NCBI GenBank assembly: GCA_965200795.1 | Contig: CBDAVB010000039.1 | Span: 1-64,000 of the forward strand | From: Parashewanella sp965200795 | Lineage (GTDB): Bacteria > Pseudomonadota > Gammaproteobacteria > Enterobacterales > Shewanellaceae | Length of the DNA stretch: 64,000 nt | Direction: 5' to 3' | Shown here: in pieces, positions 25,326 to 34,018 of the stretch | Numbering within the stretch: position 1 is the stretch's first letter | Layout of the letters: each line of letters starts with the position of its first letter | Notes under the pieces: model-generated | Databases searched by the model: none | What the model was told of the DNA's origin: nothing | What the model saw: only the letters and a program-made list of their open reading frames with translations | Position numbers and translations under genes: made by a program

Positions 25326-25822
25326 GCCAAGAAATTGATACAGAAAAAATCAAAGTCACTATTGCCGTAATTCTATGGAGTGGGTTGGGTTCATATTTCG
25401 CTCAACCTTTAATACATGGAAATCAAGATGCAATCAATGTCATTGTAACTGTATTCTCAATACTTGCAGGTTTTCTTGTCGCAGTTATCACGCTTGTAGG
25501 AGACCCTAAATCCCTACCATCAGGGAGTTGGCAAAAAGCTCGTCTGGGAAGCGAACTCACATATAATAGGCTGACTAGGCATAAATGGCTTTTTAAATTG
25601 TATCTAGGAACGCTCGCTTTGGTATTTATTTCAATGCTTATGAAAACAAAGTTGAAAGAATACCAATCGTATGTAGAGTATGTTTACTTATTCTTAGCAA
25701 TCGCCGCTTTTTGTCTCTCTTTTAAGCTTCCATCATCTCTTATGCACTTACAACAAGAACGCATTGAACACGAGATTGAAGAAAGAAGGAAAAAAGAAGG
25801 GATTAACCAAAACGACGTGTAA
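25322..25822 (+). CDS. Four-helix membrane protein of the two-gene cassette, possibly RexB-like
   Basis: 166 residues with four predicted membrane helices at about 9-29, 38-60, 90-108 and 116-135 (for example INVIVTVFSILAGFLVAVI and YVYLFLAIAAFCLSF), then a charged cytoplasmic tail (QQERIEHEIEERRKK). Size and topology are like RexB, a membrane-depolarising effector activated by RexA. The start overlaps the upstream stop by four bases. The stop TAA falls in the R'' box of the second attC. A phage-defence role is inference from architecture and location. Confidence 0.85.
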   Translation: MSQEIDTEKIKVTIAVILWSGLGSYFAQPLIHGNQDAINVIVTVFSILAGFLVAVITLVGDPKSLPSGSWQKARLGSELTYNRLTRHKWLFKLYLGTLALVFISMLMKTKLKEYQSYVEYVYLFLAIAAFCLSFKLPSSLMHLQQERIEHEIEERRKKEGINQNDV

Positions 25823-25873
25823 CAAGTCAATCCAGCCGACCGCCTTCGGCGGCGGCTGATTGAGGCGTTAGAC
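25817..25873 (+). other. attC site of second cassette
   Basis: R'' box GTGTAAC (25817-25823), then a long stem (CCAGCCGACCGCC paired with GGCGGCGGCTG, loop TTC), and R' box GTTAGAC (25867-25873). 57 bases, close in plan to the attC of aadA cassettes. It marks the end of the two-gene cassette. Confidence 0.9.
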
Positions 25874-25926
25874 GCAACTACCAAACCAACAGAATTGTGT
25901 ATTTAAGAAGTAACACAGAGGTATTT

Positions 25927-26043
25927 TTGAGAAAATTTAACCATTCCACTGTTAGGAAAATTATCCAAGAAATCAACAGAATTAATCTTGAGGAAGCAGA
26001 TTATGACTACGTAGTCGGTCATGAAAAACATCTAACATTCTGA
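25927..26043 (+). CDS. Small hypothetical protein in third cassette, possibly truncated
   Basis: A 38-residue frame from TTG at 25927, with AGAGG a few bases upstream, reading RKFNHSTVRKIIQEINRIN and ending VVGHEKHLTF. It begins 54 bases after the attC cut site, as cassette genes do, and has no attC of its own: an IS5-like element follows. It may be the start of a gene cut by that insertion. Confidence 0.4.
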   Translation: MRKFNHSTVRKIIQEINRINLEEADYDYVVGHEKHLTF

Positions 26044-26125
26044 TCGCTAATAAAATATAGCTATTTGATACATTCAATTTCGACCAGAAATAATATAGTT
26101 AACCTATGGTTTCTGGTCGTTTTGG

Positions 26126-27469
26126 GTGCTAAAAATGCTCAAAGAAAGCCCGTCAAATTTACCTCATGCCAGTCTGTTTAATATCACAGACCAACTTCTG
26201 CAAACTCACCCTTTACTCATTTTAGCTAATGCCTTTGATTGGCGAGCGTTGGAAGAAGAGTTCAAGCCGTTATACAAAAAATCAGGCCGTAAAGCGAAGC
26301 CAATTCGGTTGATGTGCGGTTTGCTAATACTCAAGCAACTTTACAAACTCAGCGATGAAGCCTTGGTCGATGAGTGGCTGATGAACGTGTATTTTCAAGT
26401 GTTTTGTGGTGAGACAGAGTTTCAAACAGCACGCCCTTGTGATGCCAGTGAACTCAGTGTTTTTCGTAAGCGCATCGGTGAAAAAGGCTGTGAAAAAATC
26501 TTTGCATTATCTGTGGCTTTACACGGTGACAAAGCTGAAGATGACACCGTGTACGTTGATACAACCGTCCAAGAAAAAGCCATTACTTATCCGACAGATA
26601 GCAAGCTTGCCATCAAGGTGGTTAACCGACTCAATAAACTAGCCAAAGTATTTGGGATCAAGCAAAGACGTACTTATGTCAAAGAAGTCAAACAGCTACG
26701 CATTGACTGTCGCAGCTTTAGACATGCCAAAAATCGAAGCAAAGCCAGAAGAGCGTTAAAAAGGTTGCGTGTTATCGCAGGCAGGCTTTTAAGGGAGCTG
26801 CAACGCAAACTTCCACAAGATGTCCTTGATTTACAAAAAGAGAATTTTTCCAATTATGAAAAAGCCATTACACAGCAACGTAAAGACAAGAACAAGATTT
26901 ACAGCCTTCATGAACCCGATGTTTACTGCGTAGGGAAAGGCAAAGACCATAAGCCATACGAGTATGGTAAAAAGGCTTCTGTCGTGCTCACAGAGCAGAG
27001 TCAATTAATCATTGGTGTAACCAGTCATGACAAACATGAACACGACTCAAAATTGCTTAGACCTGCACTTGACCATGCCCATAAACACCGAAAGAGTAAA
27101 ATCACTACAGCCGTTGTAGATAAAGGCTATAAAGGGTGTATGCAGTATGTTGACCAAGAAGTTGTTATCCCTAGTCGGCCATTAAAACGGGACTCGCAAG
27201 CAAAGAGAAAACGCAAAAGTGAACTCTGTAAAAAACGGGCGACAATTGAACCAGTAATCGGGCATTTGAAGAGTGATTTTAGGCTGTGTAAGAACTGGTT
27301 AAAGGGCAGTGTTGGCGACTCAATAAACCTTCTAATGGCTGCGTGTGCCTGGAACCTGAGAAAGTGGTTAGCCATTTTCTTTTTGCTCGAAAAAGATGGT
27401 GAGTTTTGGCTATTTTGTAGTGAAATTGATGCGAAATATAAGAAATGTTGCTTTTGGGTACGGCTCTGA
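26126..27469 (+). CDS. IS5-family-like DDE transposase
   Basis: About 447 residues, apparently complete. Features typical of this transposase group: RKAKPIRLMCGLLILKQLY, FQVFCGETEFQ, SVFRKRIGEKG, the first catalytic Asp in DDTVYVDTTVQEKAITYP, and RATIEPVIGHLKSD with the catalytic Glu. The first start is GTG at 26126; an ATG at 26135 may be used. A nine-base inverted repeat (GACCAGAAA/TTTCTGGTC, 26082-26090 and 26110-26118) lies just upstream. The element interrupts a cassette on the left and brnQ on the right, with its right edge near 27530. I could not fix its inverted repeats. Confidence 0.85.
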   Translation: MLKMLKESPSNLPHASLFNITDQLLQTHPLLILANAFDWRALEEEFKPLYKKSGRKAKPIRLMCGLLILKQLYKLSDEALVDEWLMNVYFQVFCGETEFQTARPCDASELSVFRKRIGEKGCEKIFALSVALHGDKAEDDTVYVDTTVQEKAITYPTDSKLAIKVVNRLNKLAKVFGIKQRRTYVKEVKQLRIDCRSFRHAKNRSKARRALKRLRVIAGRLLRELQRKLPQDVLDLQKENFSNYEKAITQQRKDKNKIYSLHEPDVYCVGKGKDHKPYEYGKKASVVLTEQSQLIIGVTSHDKHEHDSKLLRPALDHAHKHRKSKITTAVVDKGYKGCMQYVDQEVVIPSRPLKRDSQAKRKRKSELCKKRATIEPVIGHLKSDFRLCKNWLKGSVGDSINLLMAACAWNLRKWLAIFFLLEKDGEFWLFCSEIDAKYKKCCFWVRL

Positions 27470-27534
27470 ATTTTGCGTAAATCAGATGCCGTACATTTTA
27501 AATCTTGAAGTTATGTTTTTCAGTACCGACTAGT

Positions 27535-27643
27535 TAAAACCTAACAAAGGAGCGAAAATCAGGTTACCGGCACCAAAGATAAAACCAAAGGTCATACAAC
27601 CGATAGAAGCGACGTCAGTTAAAGAAAATTCAGTATTTTTCAC
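27535..27643 (-). pseudogene. brnQ: brnQ 5' relic (branched-chain amino acid carrier)
   Basis: From GTG at 27643 the minus strand reads TEFSLTDVASIGCMTFGFIF then GAGNLIFAPLLGF. That is the first membrane helix and GAGN(I/L)IFPP signature of the LIVCS/BrnQ family of Na+-coupled branched-chain amino acid transporters. Homology stops at about 27535, where the IS5-like element begins. About 36 codons remain of a normal 430 or so. Confidence 0.8.
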
Positions 27644-28435
27644 AAGGCGATATTTATTAGTATACAGACTCTAATTTTAGTTCTGAACCGCTCATACAGA
27701 ATCATTAATTGCTGTGCTGTCAGCTTAAGTTAAGCTTTGGCTGTATTTCTAAAAATTCGATTCAGTGTATTGAAGCTGAAGACGCGGCCGCTTTAACCCG
27801 GAAAAGCTGTTGGCGGCGTGCTAAAACGCGGATAAAATTACCGACATAAAAAGCTGTCGTTACTCCGTTCGCCGGCAGCAAGGCCTGAATAACAGTCAGC
27901 GGTTGTTCTCAGACTGTTATCCGTAACGCCGCCGGCGGGAATTGCAGCCGGTTGGTGAGCGTCAGGCATTCACCAGATAAGTGAAGTCGCTTAGGAACTG
28001 TCCCGAAATAACTTCCCGATTTGTTACTGCTTAAAATTGCCAATATCAAGGCACGAAGAATGAAGTTTAGTTATTCTAAATGAATGATAAGTAACGCAGA
28101 GAGTGGCAATGTTAAGCGTAACCCTTTGGGCTGTGTTTATTTTTGCGTTCTTTGAATAAAGCGTTACGGCGTTGTCGAAAGCTTATGCAGAAACGAAGTA
28201 ACGACAGTTTTGTATGTCGGTAATGACTACACCTCGCTTTCTGTGCCTTGTATAAGCCAAAAATAAACGACAGCAAAACAGGGAAGTTATTTTGGGACAG
28301 TTCCTTACGCTTGCATTTGTCACCTCAGAACGATGAGATTTGATCAGCCTCAAAAAATTCCGCGTTTTTTTAAAAGCGACGGAAGGATGCCGGTAATGAG
28401 GAGCAGGATAAACGCAAATGCGCGGTAGTAAAACG
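27644..28435. other. Gene-free region with MITE and attI-like core
   Basis: 27644-27990 should be the old brnQ upstream region. It contains an ATAACAGTC/GACTGTTAT inverted repeat (27889-27897, 27912-27920) and nothing else I recognise. 27994-28304 is an IS30-derived MITE, described separately. 28308-28405 is unassigned. 28406-28443 is an attI-like sequence overlapping the end of the next gene. Confidence 0.6.
27994..28304. mobile_element. IS30-derived MITE, copy 1
   Basis: 311 bp with 24-25 bp inverted repeats (GGAACTGTCCCGAAATAACT at the left, one mismatch at the right) and TTA on both sides (27991-27993, 28305-28307). The left 50 bases match the right end of the IS30 element ending at 35579 at all but one or two positions. 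No coding capacity. Copy 2 at 54034-54344 has the same length and very few differences. Confidence 0.9.
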
Positions 28436-28443
28436 TTAGGCGT
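28406..28443 (+). other. Second attI-like core sequence
   Basis: GGATAAACGCAAATGCG, a short AT stretch and GTTAGGC align without gaps with 23728-23765 (about 30 of 38 identical). The GTTAGGC contains the stop codon of the CheD-domain gene on the other strand. No integrase or LexA box is visible nearby. It could equally be the R'' end of an attC in minus orientation, but no matching R' or stem was found. Confidence 0.4.
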
Positions 28444-29833
28444 TCTCTTGCAATGAAATATCAGCGGATACCAGAAGTTCGGAGTTAGTGTGGTCACTAA
28501 AGTAATACTGTCTTTGCGGACTCCAATCCAGTTTCCGGGCGGTTTTTTCATTCTTTACAGACATAGAGCCCAGCGGATCGGTACAGTCGCTTTGCAGGTG
28601 ATAGAGATTTCCTGTTTGTAAATCAAATAAAATATTTTTCGGCCTATTTTCGCCGACATTAGTTTCGGTTACGGGTATTCCTAATGATATGAGAGCAGGT
28701 TGAATACAATTAAAAAAACCACTTTCAGACCATAGGTTGCTTCTTGTTCCGCCTACAACTTTGGCTTCAACAGATGAGGATAACGCTCCTTTATCAATCA
28801 TTAAATCAAATTGCCTGCTGATATTGCTTGCGGTAATTGTCTGAGTCCAGAAATGAGTTAACGTGGCAATTCTGTTTTTTCCGTCGTACAAAATTAACGC
28901 CGTACAATCCATAAGATCCGCGGTTGATAAAAATCTGGCAGCGTCAGGGCGCCTCAGGCTACTAAGTACGCATTGACACACCCCCGCCGGAATTATCAAT
29001 TGCGAACCTGAGCCGGCTGACAACTTTGCGGACGCTACCGGCATTTCTCCTGAAACCTTACCATTAAGTATGCGTTGATTCGCAGCCGGATTGCTTAAAA
29101 GATAAAGCCTTGCTCTCTTTGCTTTACTGTCAATTTTAATAGAAAACGAACTTGTGGGAGGAAATTTATGCAATTTTCTGGCATCTCTCAGCAATGCAAT
29201 ATTTCTAAGTAGTACAGCATCGCTACTTTCAGCCGGGTTTACTTTTTTCATCTCCTCAAAAATAAACCATGAAATTTTTCGAGTTACAGAACGTAATGCT
29301 GAATATGATAGAAATTTCTTATAATCTGTACTCTGATTATGCATCCCTTTTGGGGTATCACGATCGGCATCCCAGGAAAATTCCATCCCGGAGTCTTTTT
29401 TCACAACATCTTCTAATTCCAGTGATTTGACAATAAAATCCCTGTATTTTTCACTATTTAAATCAAGCGTCTCAGTAGTGAATCCGCTTTGTTCAGAATC
29501 CGGTAACGGGCTTATTTTTCTTTTGTATATACTTGCTGAATCAGAATATTTCGTTCTGTCCGATGAAATATGAAGCGGAACGCTATTGCCGGCTTTGACA
29601 CTCAGGTTTTCTTGATTTGTTCTATTAAATAATGTCTTGATCTCTTCTTGCACATCAACAGGCAGACAACGGTAACAGGCTTCTAATTGTCTGCTGTTTT
29701 GATAGTGTTCAAACAAAGATGACTTTAATTTAAGATTGCCAGCCGCTTGTTCCGGGTGTTTACTTAACTCATCAATAATGTACTGGTAATGCTGAGCTAT
29801 AGTTTCATCGCTTAATGAAGTGGAATAAGTCAT
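28436..29833 (-). CDS. Protein with C-terminal CheD-like deamidase domain
   Basis: About 465 residues from the ATG at 29833 (a TTG at 29851 gives 471). The first 270 or so residues match nothing I know and are polar, without a signal peptide. In the 471-residue numbering, the C-terminal part follows CheD glutamine deamidases closely: T310, C316 and H333 keep the catalytic spacing (Thr six before Cys, His seventeen after) within STADLMDCTALILYDGKN and ATLTHFW. Then VEAKVVGGT matches the CheD AKVFGGA motif, and GIPVTETNVGENRPKNILFD plus TGNLYHL match its last strands. CheD deamidates chemoreceptor glutamines. No chemotaxis gene is nearby and normal CheD is only about 160-200 residues. The fusion and setting suggest a secreted or toxin-like deamidase, related in fold to CNF1-type toxins; this is inference. 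Confidence 0.85.
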   Translation of the reverse strand: MTYSTSLSDETIAQHYQYIIDELSKHPEQAAGNLKLKSSLFEHYQNSRQLEACYRCLPVDVQEEIKTLFNRTNQENLSVKAGNSVPLHISSDRTKYSDSASIYKRKISPLPDSEQSGFTTETLDLNSEKYRDFIVKSLELEDVVKKDSGMEFSWDADRDTPKGMHNQSTDYKKFLSYSALRSVTRKISWFIFEEMKKVNPAESSDAVLLRNIALLRDARKLHKFPPTSSFSIKIDSKAKRARLYLLSNPAANQRILNGKVSGEMPVASAKLSAGSGSQLIIPAGVCQCVLSSLRRPDAARFLSTADLMDCTALILYDGKNRIATLTHFWTQTITASNISRQFDLMIDKGALSSSVEAKVVGGTRSNLWSESGFFNCIQPALISLGIPVTETNVGENRPKNILFDLQTGNLYHLQSDCTDPLGSMSVKNEKTARKLDWSPQRQYYFSDHTNSELLVSADISLQENA

Positions 29834-29892
29834 TTTCCCGGATCTAATCAAATTTAACGATTACAGCAGTATATAATTCTTTATGAGTCGTT

Positions 29893-30103
29893 GTAAAACT
29901 CAGATCACAGTAGTAACTGATACACTTTAGTATAGAACCGAGAAGAGGAAGCTTGTAAGCTTCTTTACCTCAAAGTGAAATAAGGTTTTAAGTGAAGTCT
30001 AAATACAACCAACTAACATTAAAAGACAGATATCAGATTGAAATATAAAGACAGAAGATAAAAGTGCCAGAAATATTGCTAAGCTGTTAGATCGTGGAAA
30101 TGG
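29893..30103 (+). pseudogene. IS30-family left-end fragment
   Basis: Matches the left part of the IS30 copy at 34485-34690 with scattered substitutions: the ATATAGAACCGAG leader, the GAAGCTTGTAAGCTTC palindrome, and the first 30 codons (KYNQLTLKDRYQIE). It has several stops and ends abruptly at about 30103, at the group II intron relic. Confidence 0.75.
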
Positions 30104-30395
30104 ATGCAAGGCACAGGGGCGGACTATCCCGTAGTAGTGATGAAAGTACTGTAATGGTAGTGGAGCGAAGGGGATTGATTATCCTGCTTAATTTAACAGT
30201 CAACCACAAAAGTCGCTCCGGAATCGCAGCGGGAGGAATTTTTGAAAACAACAAAACCATTTGAAAGGGTATCGAAGAAAAATTGGTGTCAGGCCGATGG
30301 TTGGATTGTGGGAGCGTATGAGCTGAGAGTTTCACGTTCGGTTCTGAGAGAGCCTGTGGAGGACGGTTCCCGTGGCTACTCGCCTGGTCTTTACC
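30104..30395 (+). ncRNA. Group II intron relic (internal deletion)
   Basis: A stretch near 30245 encodes the usual opening of a group II intron reverse transcriptase (FLKTTKPFE). It is followed within about 40 bases by domain V-like sequence at 30309-30350 (GAGCGTATGAGCTGAGAG, then TTTCACGTTCGGTTCT) and a domain VI-like tail. Almost the whole reverse transcriptase is missing between the two, so the intron cannot be mobile on its own. The exact 3' boundary is uncertain. Confidence 0.7.
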
Positions 30396-30960
30396 TTCGA
30401 AAAGTTGAGTGAAGCTAAACGCTTCTATAAAGTCTTACCGAAAAGGCTCAGTAAGTTTGAGCTTGAAACGCGCTAGGAGAAAACTTCAATAATTCCAGCA
30501 GATCACGTCCCCGCAGCTAAAGGTAATAGGCAAGGCTTACTTGCCAACGTTCAGATGTCCTGGTTTCACATGCTATTGGGGTAAATCCGATAAAAGCTAC
30601 TGAACACCGCGTCTTACGAGTCGTCCGGTTCGCTTTAGGGCTAAGCTCAAAGGCATGGACGAATTTCTTAGAAATTACAAACACCGCGGGAAGCCGGAGC
30701 ATCGCAGTCGAAACGGAGTGCGTGCGTTTTTGTTGAGTAACAACAATTCTCAATAAAACGGACAGATTTTTATTCGAAGTGAGACTTCCTGTAATCATCA
30801 AGCAATCGGTATAGCACTATATTTGCATCACTGGTTTTTAACGCAGCATTAAGCGAAAGCAATTTTGTCCGGCCTGGATTTGATTCATTGTGTATCCGCC
30901 TTTAAAGATGAGAAAAGATTTTAAATGTGGAGGCAGTAACCTTGTATTTGCAGAGCTTTT
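30396..30960. other. Unassigned intergenic debris
   Basis: About 565 bases with only short open frames and no similarity I recognise. It lies between the group II intron relic and an IS66 end and is probably degraded mobile DNA. Confidence 0.4.
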
Positions 30961-31703
30961 GTAAGCGATGATTCTGGGCTCAGATCACCCCGTTTTCGCC
31001 AGATCTGATTTAAAAAATTCACCTTCAAATTTGGTTTTCCATTTACTCGGAATAAGATCTTCAACCTGAGAATTGGGATGCGTCGATATCCGACGCGGCA
31101 CATCACATCAAACTTTGCAACATACCCAGTTGCTCCGCCCCCATTTCTGACCAGCAAAAGAGGTAGTTTTTCCTGCCCGTCGGGATGCAGCGCAGGGCTC
31201 GCTCCAAATGGTTGGTGTCGGCGGATTAGTGAGAAATACCTTTAGCGCCATTTCACGCTGCGCCGCATACTCAAGGGCGATTCTAAACGGGGTTTTCGGC
31301 AACAAGTCCGGGCGCCGGCGCTTCACGCCCCCGTTTGAAAAACTCACGGACGACAGGTTCACTTTTCTCTTGCCGGTGACTCAGTCTAGCGACGGCAATG
31401 CACCCGACACGTCGCGTGAATGATGCTGTGGTCTTGTGCGTAAGGTGTCGACGGCTTTGGTGTAAGCCAGATAACCGTCCGTCAATAACGTACCGTCAAA
31501 GCCCGCCAGTCGCTCAATGGCATGCGCGGCACTTCTTGAAGACGACCAGGTAAACGCCACTTCATCTTCTTCACCGTAAATCGGCCGGAAGTAGGTCTGT
31601 TTCATTTTGCCTTCGCCCGCCTTACCGGCTTTTATGGGCACGTCTCCATCGCCGGCACTCTACTTTTTAAGATGTTCTTCAGCATGGTCTGATAAACGGG
31701 TTT
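30961..31703 (-). pseudogene. IS66 transposase C-terminal fragment, copy (i)
   Basis: Begins at the IS66 terminal repeat (GTAAGCGATG at 30961). On the minus strand it encodes the second half of TnpC in several frames: KAGKAGEGKMKQTYFRPIYG, GTLLTDGYLAYTKAVDTL, then PDLLPKTPFRIALEYAAQRE and KVFLTNPPTPT. It stops at about 31703, where IS4 sequence starts. Copy (ii) at 53912-55135 is a close relative in opposite orientation. Confidence 0.85.
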
Positions 31704-31790
31704 CCCGAAACCGACACCAAGGTTACAACACTCAAGAAAACAAGCACGTAGGCTTAAGATGTATCAGAAGTAATTCTTAAGTTAGTGCCA
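31704..31790 (+). pseudogene. IS4-like transposase, terminal fragment
   Basis: Encodes the last 23 residues (PKPTPRLQHSRKQARRLKMYQK) and stop of the IS4-like transposase also seen at 22319-22620, plus the element end (TTAAGTTAGTGC). It is wedged between an IS66 fragment and IS21. Confidence 0.7.
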
Positions 31791-33233
31791 TTGAATCATA
31801 CCCAAGTATCCGCAGCAGCAAGTGCTGGTTTTTCTGAACGAACCGCCCGACGTATTGATAAAGGCGAACATCAGCGATGCCGAGCACCACGCACGTATCG
31901 AACTCGTAAAGATCCATTTGATGGATTATTTGAAGAGCACATTATTCCTCTACTAGAGCGTAATCCCGCCCTACAGCCTATAACGTTGCTTGAGGTATTG
32001 GAGGATAAGGCTCCGGGCAAGTTTGACCGTTCACATCTGAGAACCCTACAGCGAAGAGTCAAACGTTGGCGTGCCAAATTCGGGCCAGCTCAGGAGGTTA
32101 TGTTTCAGCAACTTCATATTCCAGGGGCGATGGGGATCTCTGATTACACCTGGATGAATCAGTTGCAAATCACTATTGCAGGGCAGCACTTTAAGCATAA
32201 ACTTTATCATTACCGCTTGGTTTACAGCGGCTGGACTTACACTCAGGTTGTGTTAGGCGGTGAAAGCTTCGAGTCTCTATCTTCCGGTCTGCAAAATGCG
32301 TTATGGCGTTGTGGCGGTGTCCCTGAGACTCACAGAACGGACAGCTTAAGCGCCGCCTTTAACAATCATACTCAGGAACAAACACTTACAGAGCGCTATG
32401 AAAAACTGTGTAAGTTTTACGGATTAAGCGCCACTAAAAACAACAAAGGTGCGGCTCACGAGAACGGTGCGATAGAAAGCCCTCACGGGCATCTAAAGAG
32501 GAAGATTGAGCAACAGTTACTGTTGCGTGAGAGCCGGGATTTTCGTGACCTAGCGGAGTATGAGGCTTTTATCGAAACCATTACCGCCAAAATCAACAGG
32601 CAGTGCAAGACTCGATTCGATGAGGAAAGGCCGCACTTGCTACCACTCCCCGTTCGTCGAACGAATGATTTTTGTGAGCAGTATGTCAAAGTCACATCCA
32701 GCAGTACCATCAACGTAAAAAGAGTGACATATAGCGTACCTTCTCGACTCATCGGCACTACGCTTCCGGTTCATATTTTTGATGATAAACTGGTGCTGTT
32801 TTACGGGCACGAACCGACTCTCACTCTGGATAGAGTATATGCACAAGGGAAGCAGCGTTCTCGCTCCATTAATTACCGCCATATCATTCACTCACTTGCT
32901 AAAAAGCCAAACGCTTTTAAGCGCTCTCAACTTCGGGACGATATCGTACCTGACGGAGATTTTACTGCGATTTGGCAGCATCTAACCCAATACTCCGTGA
33001 CCGATGAAGCTTGTAAATACATGGTTGAATTACTGTTCATCGCTGATAAGTACGACTGTGAAGACGAGCTGGGTCGCTATGTACTCAGGCTGCTCAAACA
33101 AGGCGTTAGAGCCACGATAAAACAATGCAAGGCACGGTTTACGCCTGATGAGCAGATAATCATTCCAGATATTGTAAGCCAACAACATGAGATATCTGGC
33201 TACGATAGTTTGCTCGGAGGAACTTATGGCTAA
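31785..33233 (+). CDS. istA: IS21-family transposase IstA (N-terminus altered)
   Basis: 482 residues. HTH region AAASAGFSERTARRIDKGE near the N-terminus, then an rve-type DDE core: GAMGISDYTWMNQLQI, HRTDSLSAAFNN, and KGAAHENGAIESPHGHLKRKIEQ with the catalytic Glu. A C-terminal part contains VTYSVPSRLIG. The GTG start lies in IS4 sequence, so the natural first 15-25 residues are lost or replaced. The stop overlaps the start of istB by eight bases. Confidence 0.85.
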   Translation: MPLNHTQVSAAASAGFSERTARRIDKGEHQRCRAPRTYRTRKDPFDGLFEEHIIPLLERNPALQPITLLEVLEDKAPGKFDRSHLRTLQRRVKRWRAKFGPAQEVMFQQLHIPGAMGISDYTWMNQLQITIAGQHFKHKLYHYRLVYSGWTYTQVVLGGESFESLSSGLQNALWRCGGVPETHRTDSLSAAFNNHTQEQTLTERYEKLCKFYGLSATKNNKGAAHENGAIESPHGHLKRKIEQQLLLRESRDFRDLAEYEAFIETITAKINRQCKTRFDEERPHLLPLPVRRTNDFCEQYVKVTSSSTINVKRVTYSVPSRLIGTTLPVHIFDDKLVLFYGHEPTLTLDRVYAQGKQRSRSINYRHIIHSLAKKPNAFKRSQLRDDIVPDGDFTAIWQHLTQYSVTDEACKYMVELLFIADKYDCEDELGRYVLRLLKQGVRATIKQCKARFTPDEQIIIPDIVSQQHEISGYDSLLGGTYG

Positions 33234-33993
33234 CGTACAGAGTCTCCCTGTTTTACTTAAAGAGTTACGGCTCAGTGCGATGGCAAAAGCCTTCCCCGGC
33301 CTCACCCAAAAAGCCGTATCAGAAAGCTGGGAACCAGAAACCTACCTTGCAGAGCTGTGTGAGCCAGAAGTGAATCATCGCTATGAGAACCGTTTAAAGC
33401 GATTACTGAGAGAAAGCGGGCTTCCGATAGGCAAGCAATTTTCACAATTTGTTTTTAAAGAGATTTCAGGTGTCACACACCGGCAACTTCAGCTAAAGGT
33501 TAAGAACAGGGACTGGCTAAGACAGGGGCATAACCTGTTGTTTTTTGGTGCCAGTGGTCTGGGTAAAACCCACTTAGCTTCGGCATTAGGCTATGCGCTC
33601 ATAGAGCAGTCTACACGAGTAAAATTCATGACAGGAATTACGCTAGTTCAGATGCTACAAAAGGCAAGAGAAGGCTTGGGACTTGAAGATGCATTAAAAA
33701 AACTCGATAAGTACGAGCTGCTGATTATTGATGATATCGGTTATGTAAAAAAAAGTGATAGTGAAAGCCAAGTGCTCTTTGAGTTGATTGCTCATAGATA
33801 CGAGCGAAGTAGTTTACTCATCACAACTAATCAAGCCTTCAGTGATTGGGATAGTATCTTTGGCGATAATATGATGACAGTGGCTGCTATAGATCGGCTC
33901 GTTCATCATGCTGATATTTATAAAGTTGAAGGAGAAAGTTATCGAAAAAAACAAGCTCTAAAATCACAAGAAAAAAGCGGCCAAGTTAATTGA
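33226..33993 (+). CDS. istB: IS21-family helper ATPase IstB
   Basis: About 255 residues from the ATG at 33226, which follows CGGAGG. Walker A GASGLGKTH, Walker B LLIIDDIGY, sensor LLITTNQAFSDW, and the Arg-rich C-terminal end IDRLVHHADIYKVEG. It is the AAA+ partner that directs IstA to its target. The IS right end follows with two direct copies of CAAGTTAATTGACG (about 33983-34019). Confidence 0.9.
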   Translation: MANVQSLPVLLKELRLSAMAKAFPGLTQKAVSESWEPETYLAELCEPEVNHRYENRLKRLLRESGLPIGKQFSQFVFKEISGVTHRQLQLKVKNRDWLRQGHNLLFFGASGLGKTHLASALGYALIEQSTRVKFMTGITLVQMLQKAREGLGLEDALKKLDKYELLIIDDIGYVKKSDSESQVLFELIAHRYERSSLLITTNQAFSDWDSIFGDNMMTVAAIDRLVHHADIYKVEGESYRKKQALKSQEKSGQVN

Positions 33994-34018
33994 CGCCGAC
34001 CGGACAAGTTAATTGACG

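Noticed and set aside
30517..30801. 94-codon minus-strand frame between the group II intron relic and IS66
   Set aside because: No ribosome binding site, no similarity I can recognise and atypical composition; probably chance.
31208..31423. 71-codon frame found identically at 31208-31423 (+) and 54627-54842 (-)
   Set aside because: It is antisense to the IS66 transposase in both places; its conservation is due to the IS66 duplication.
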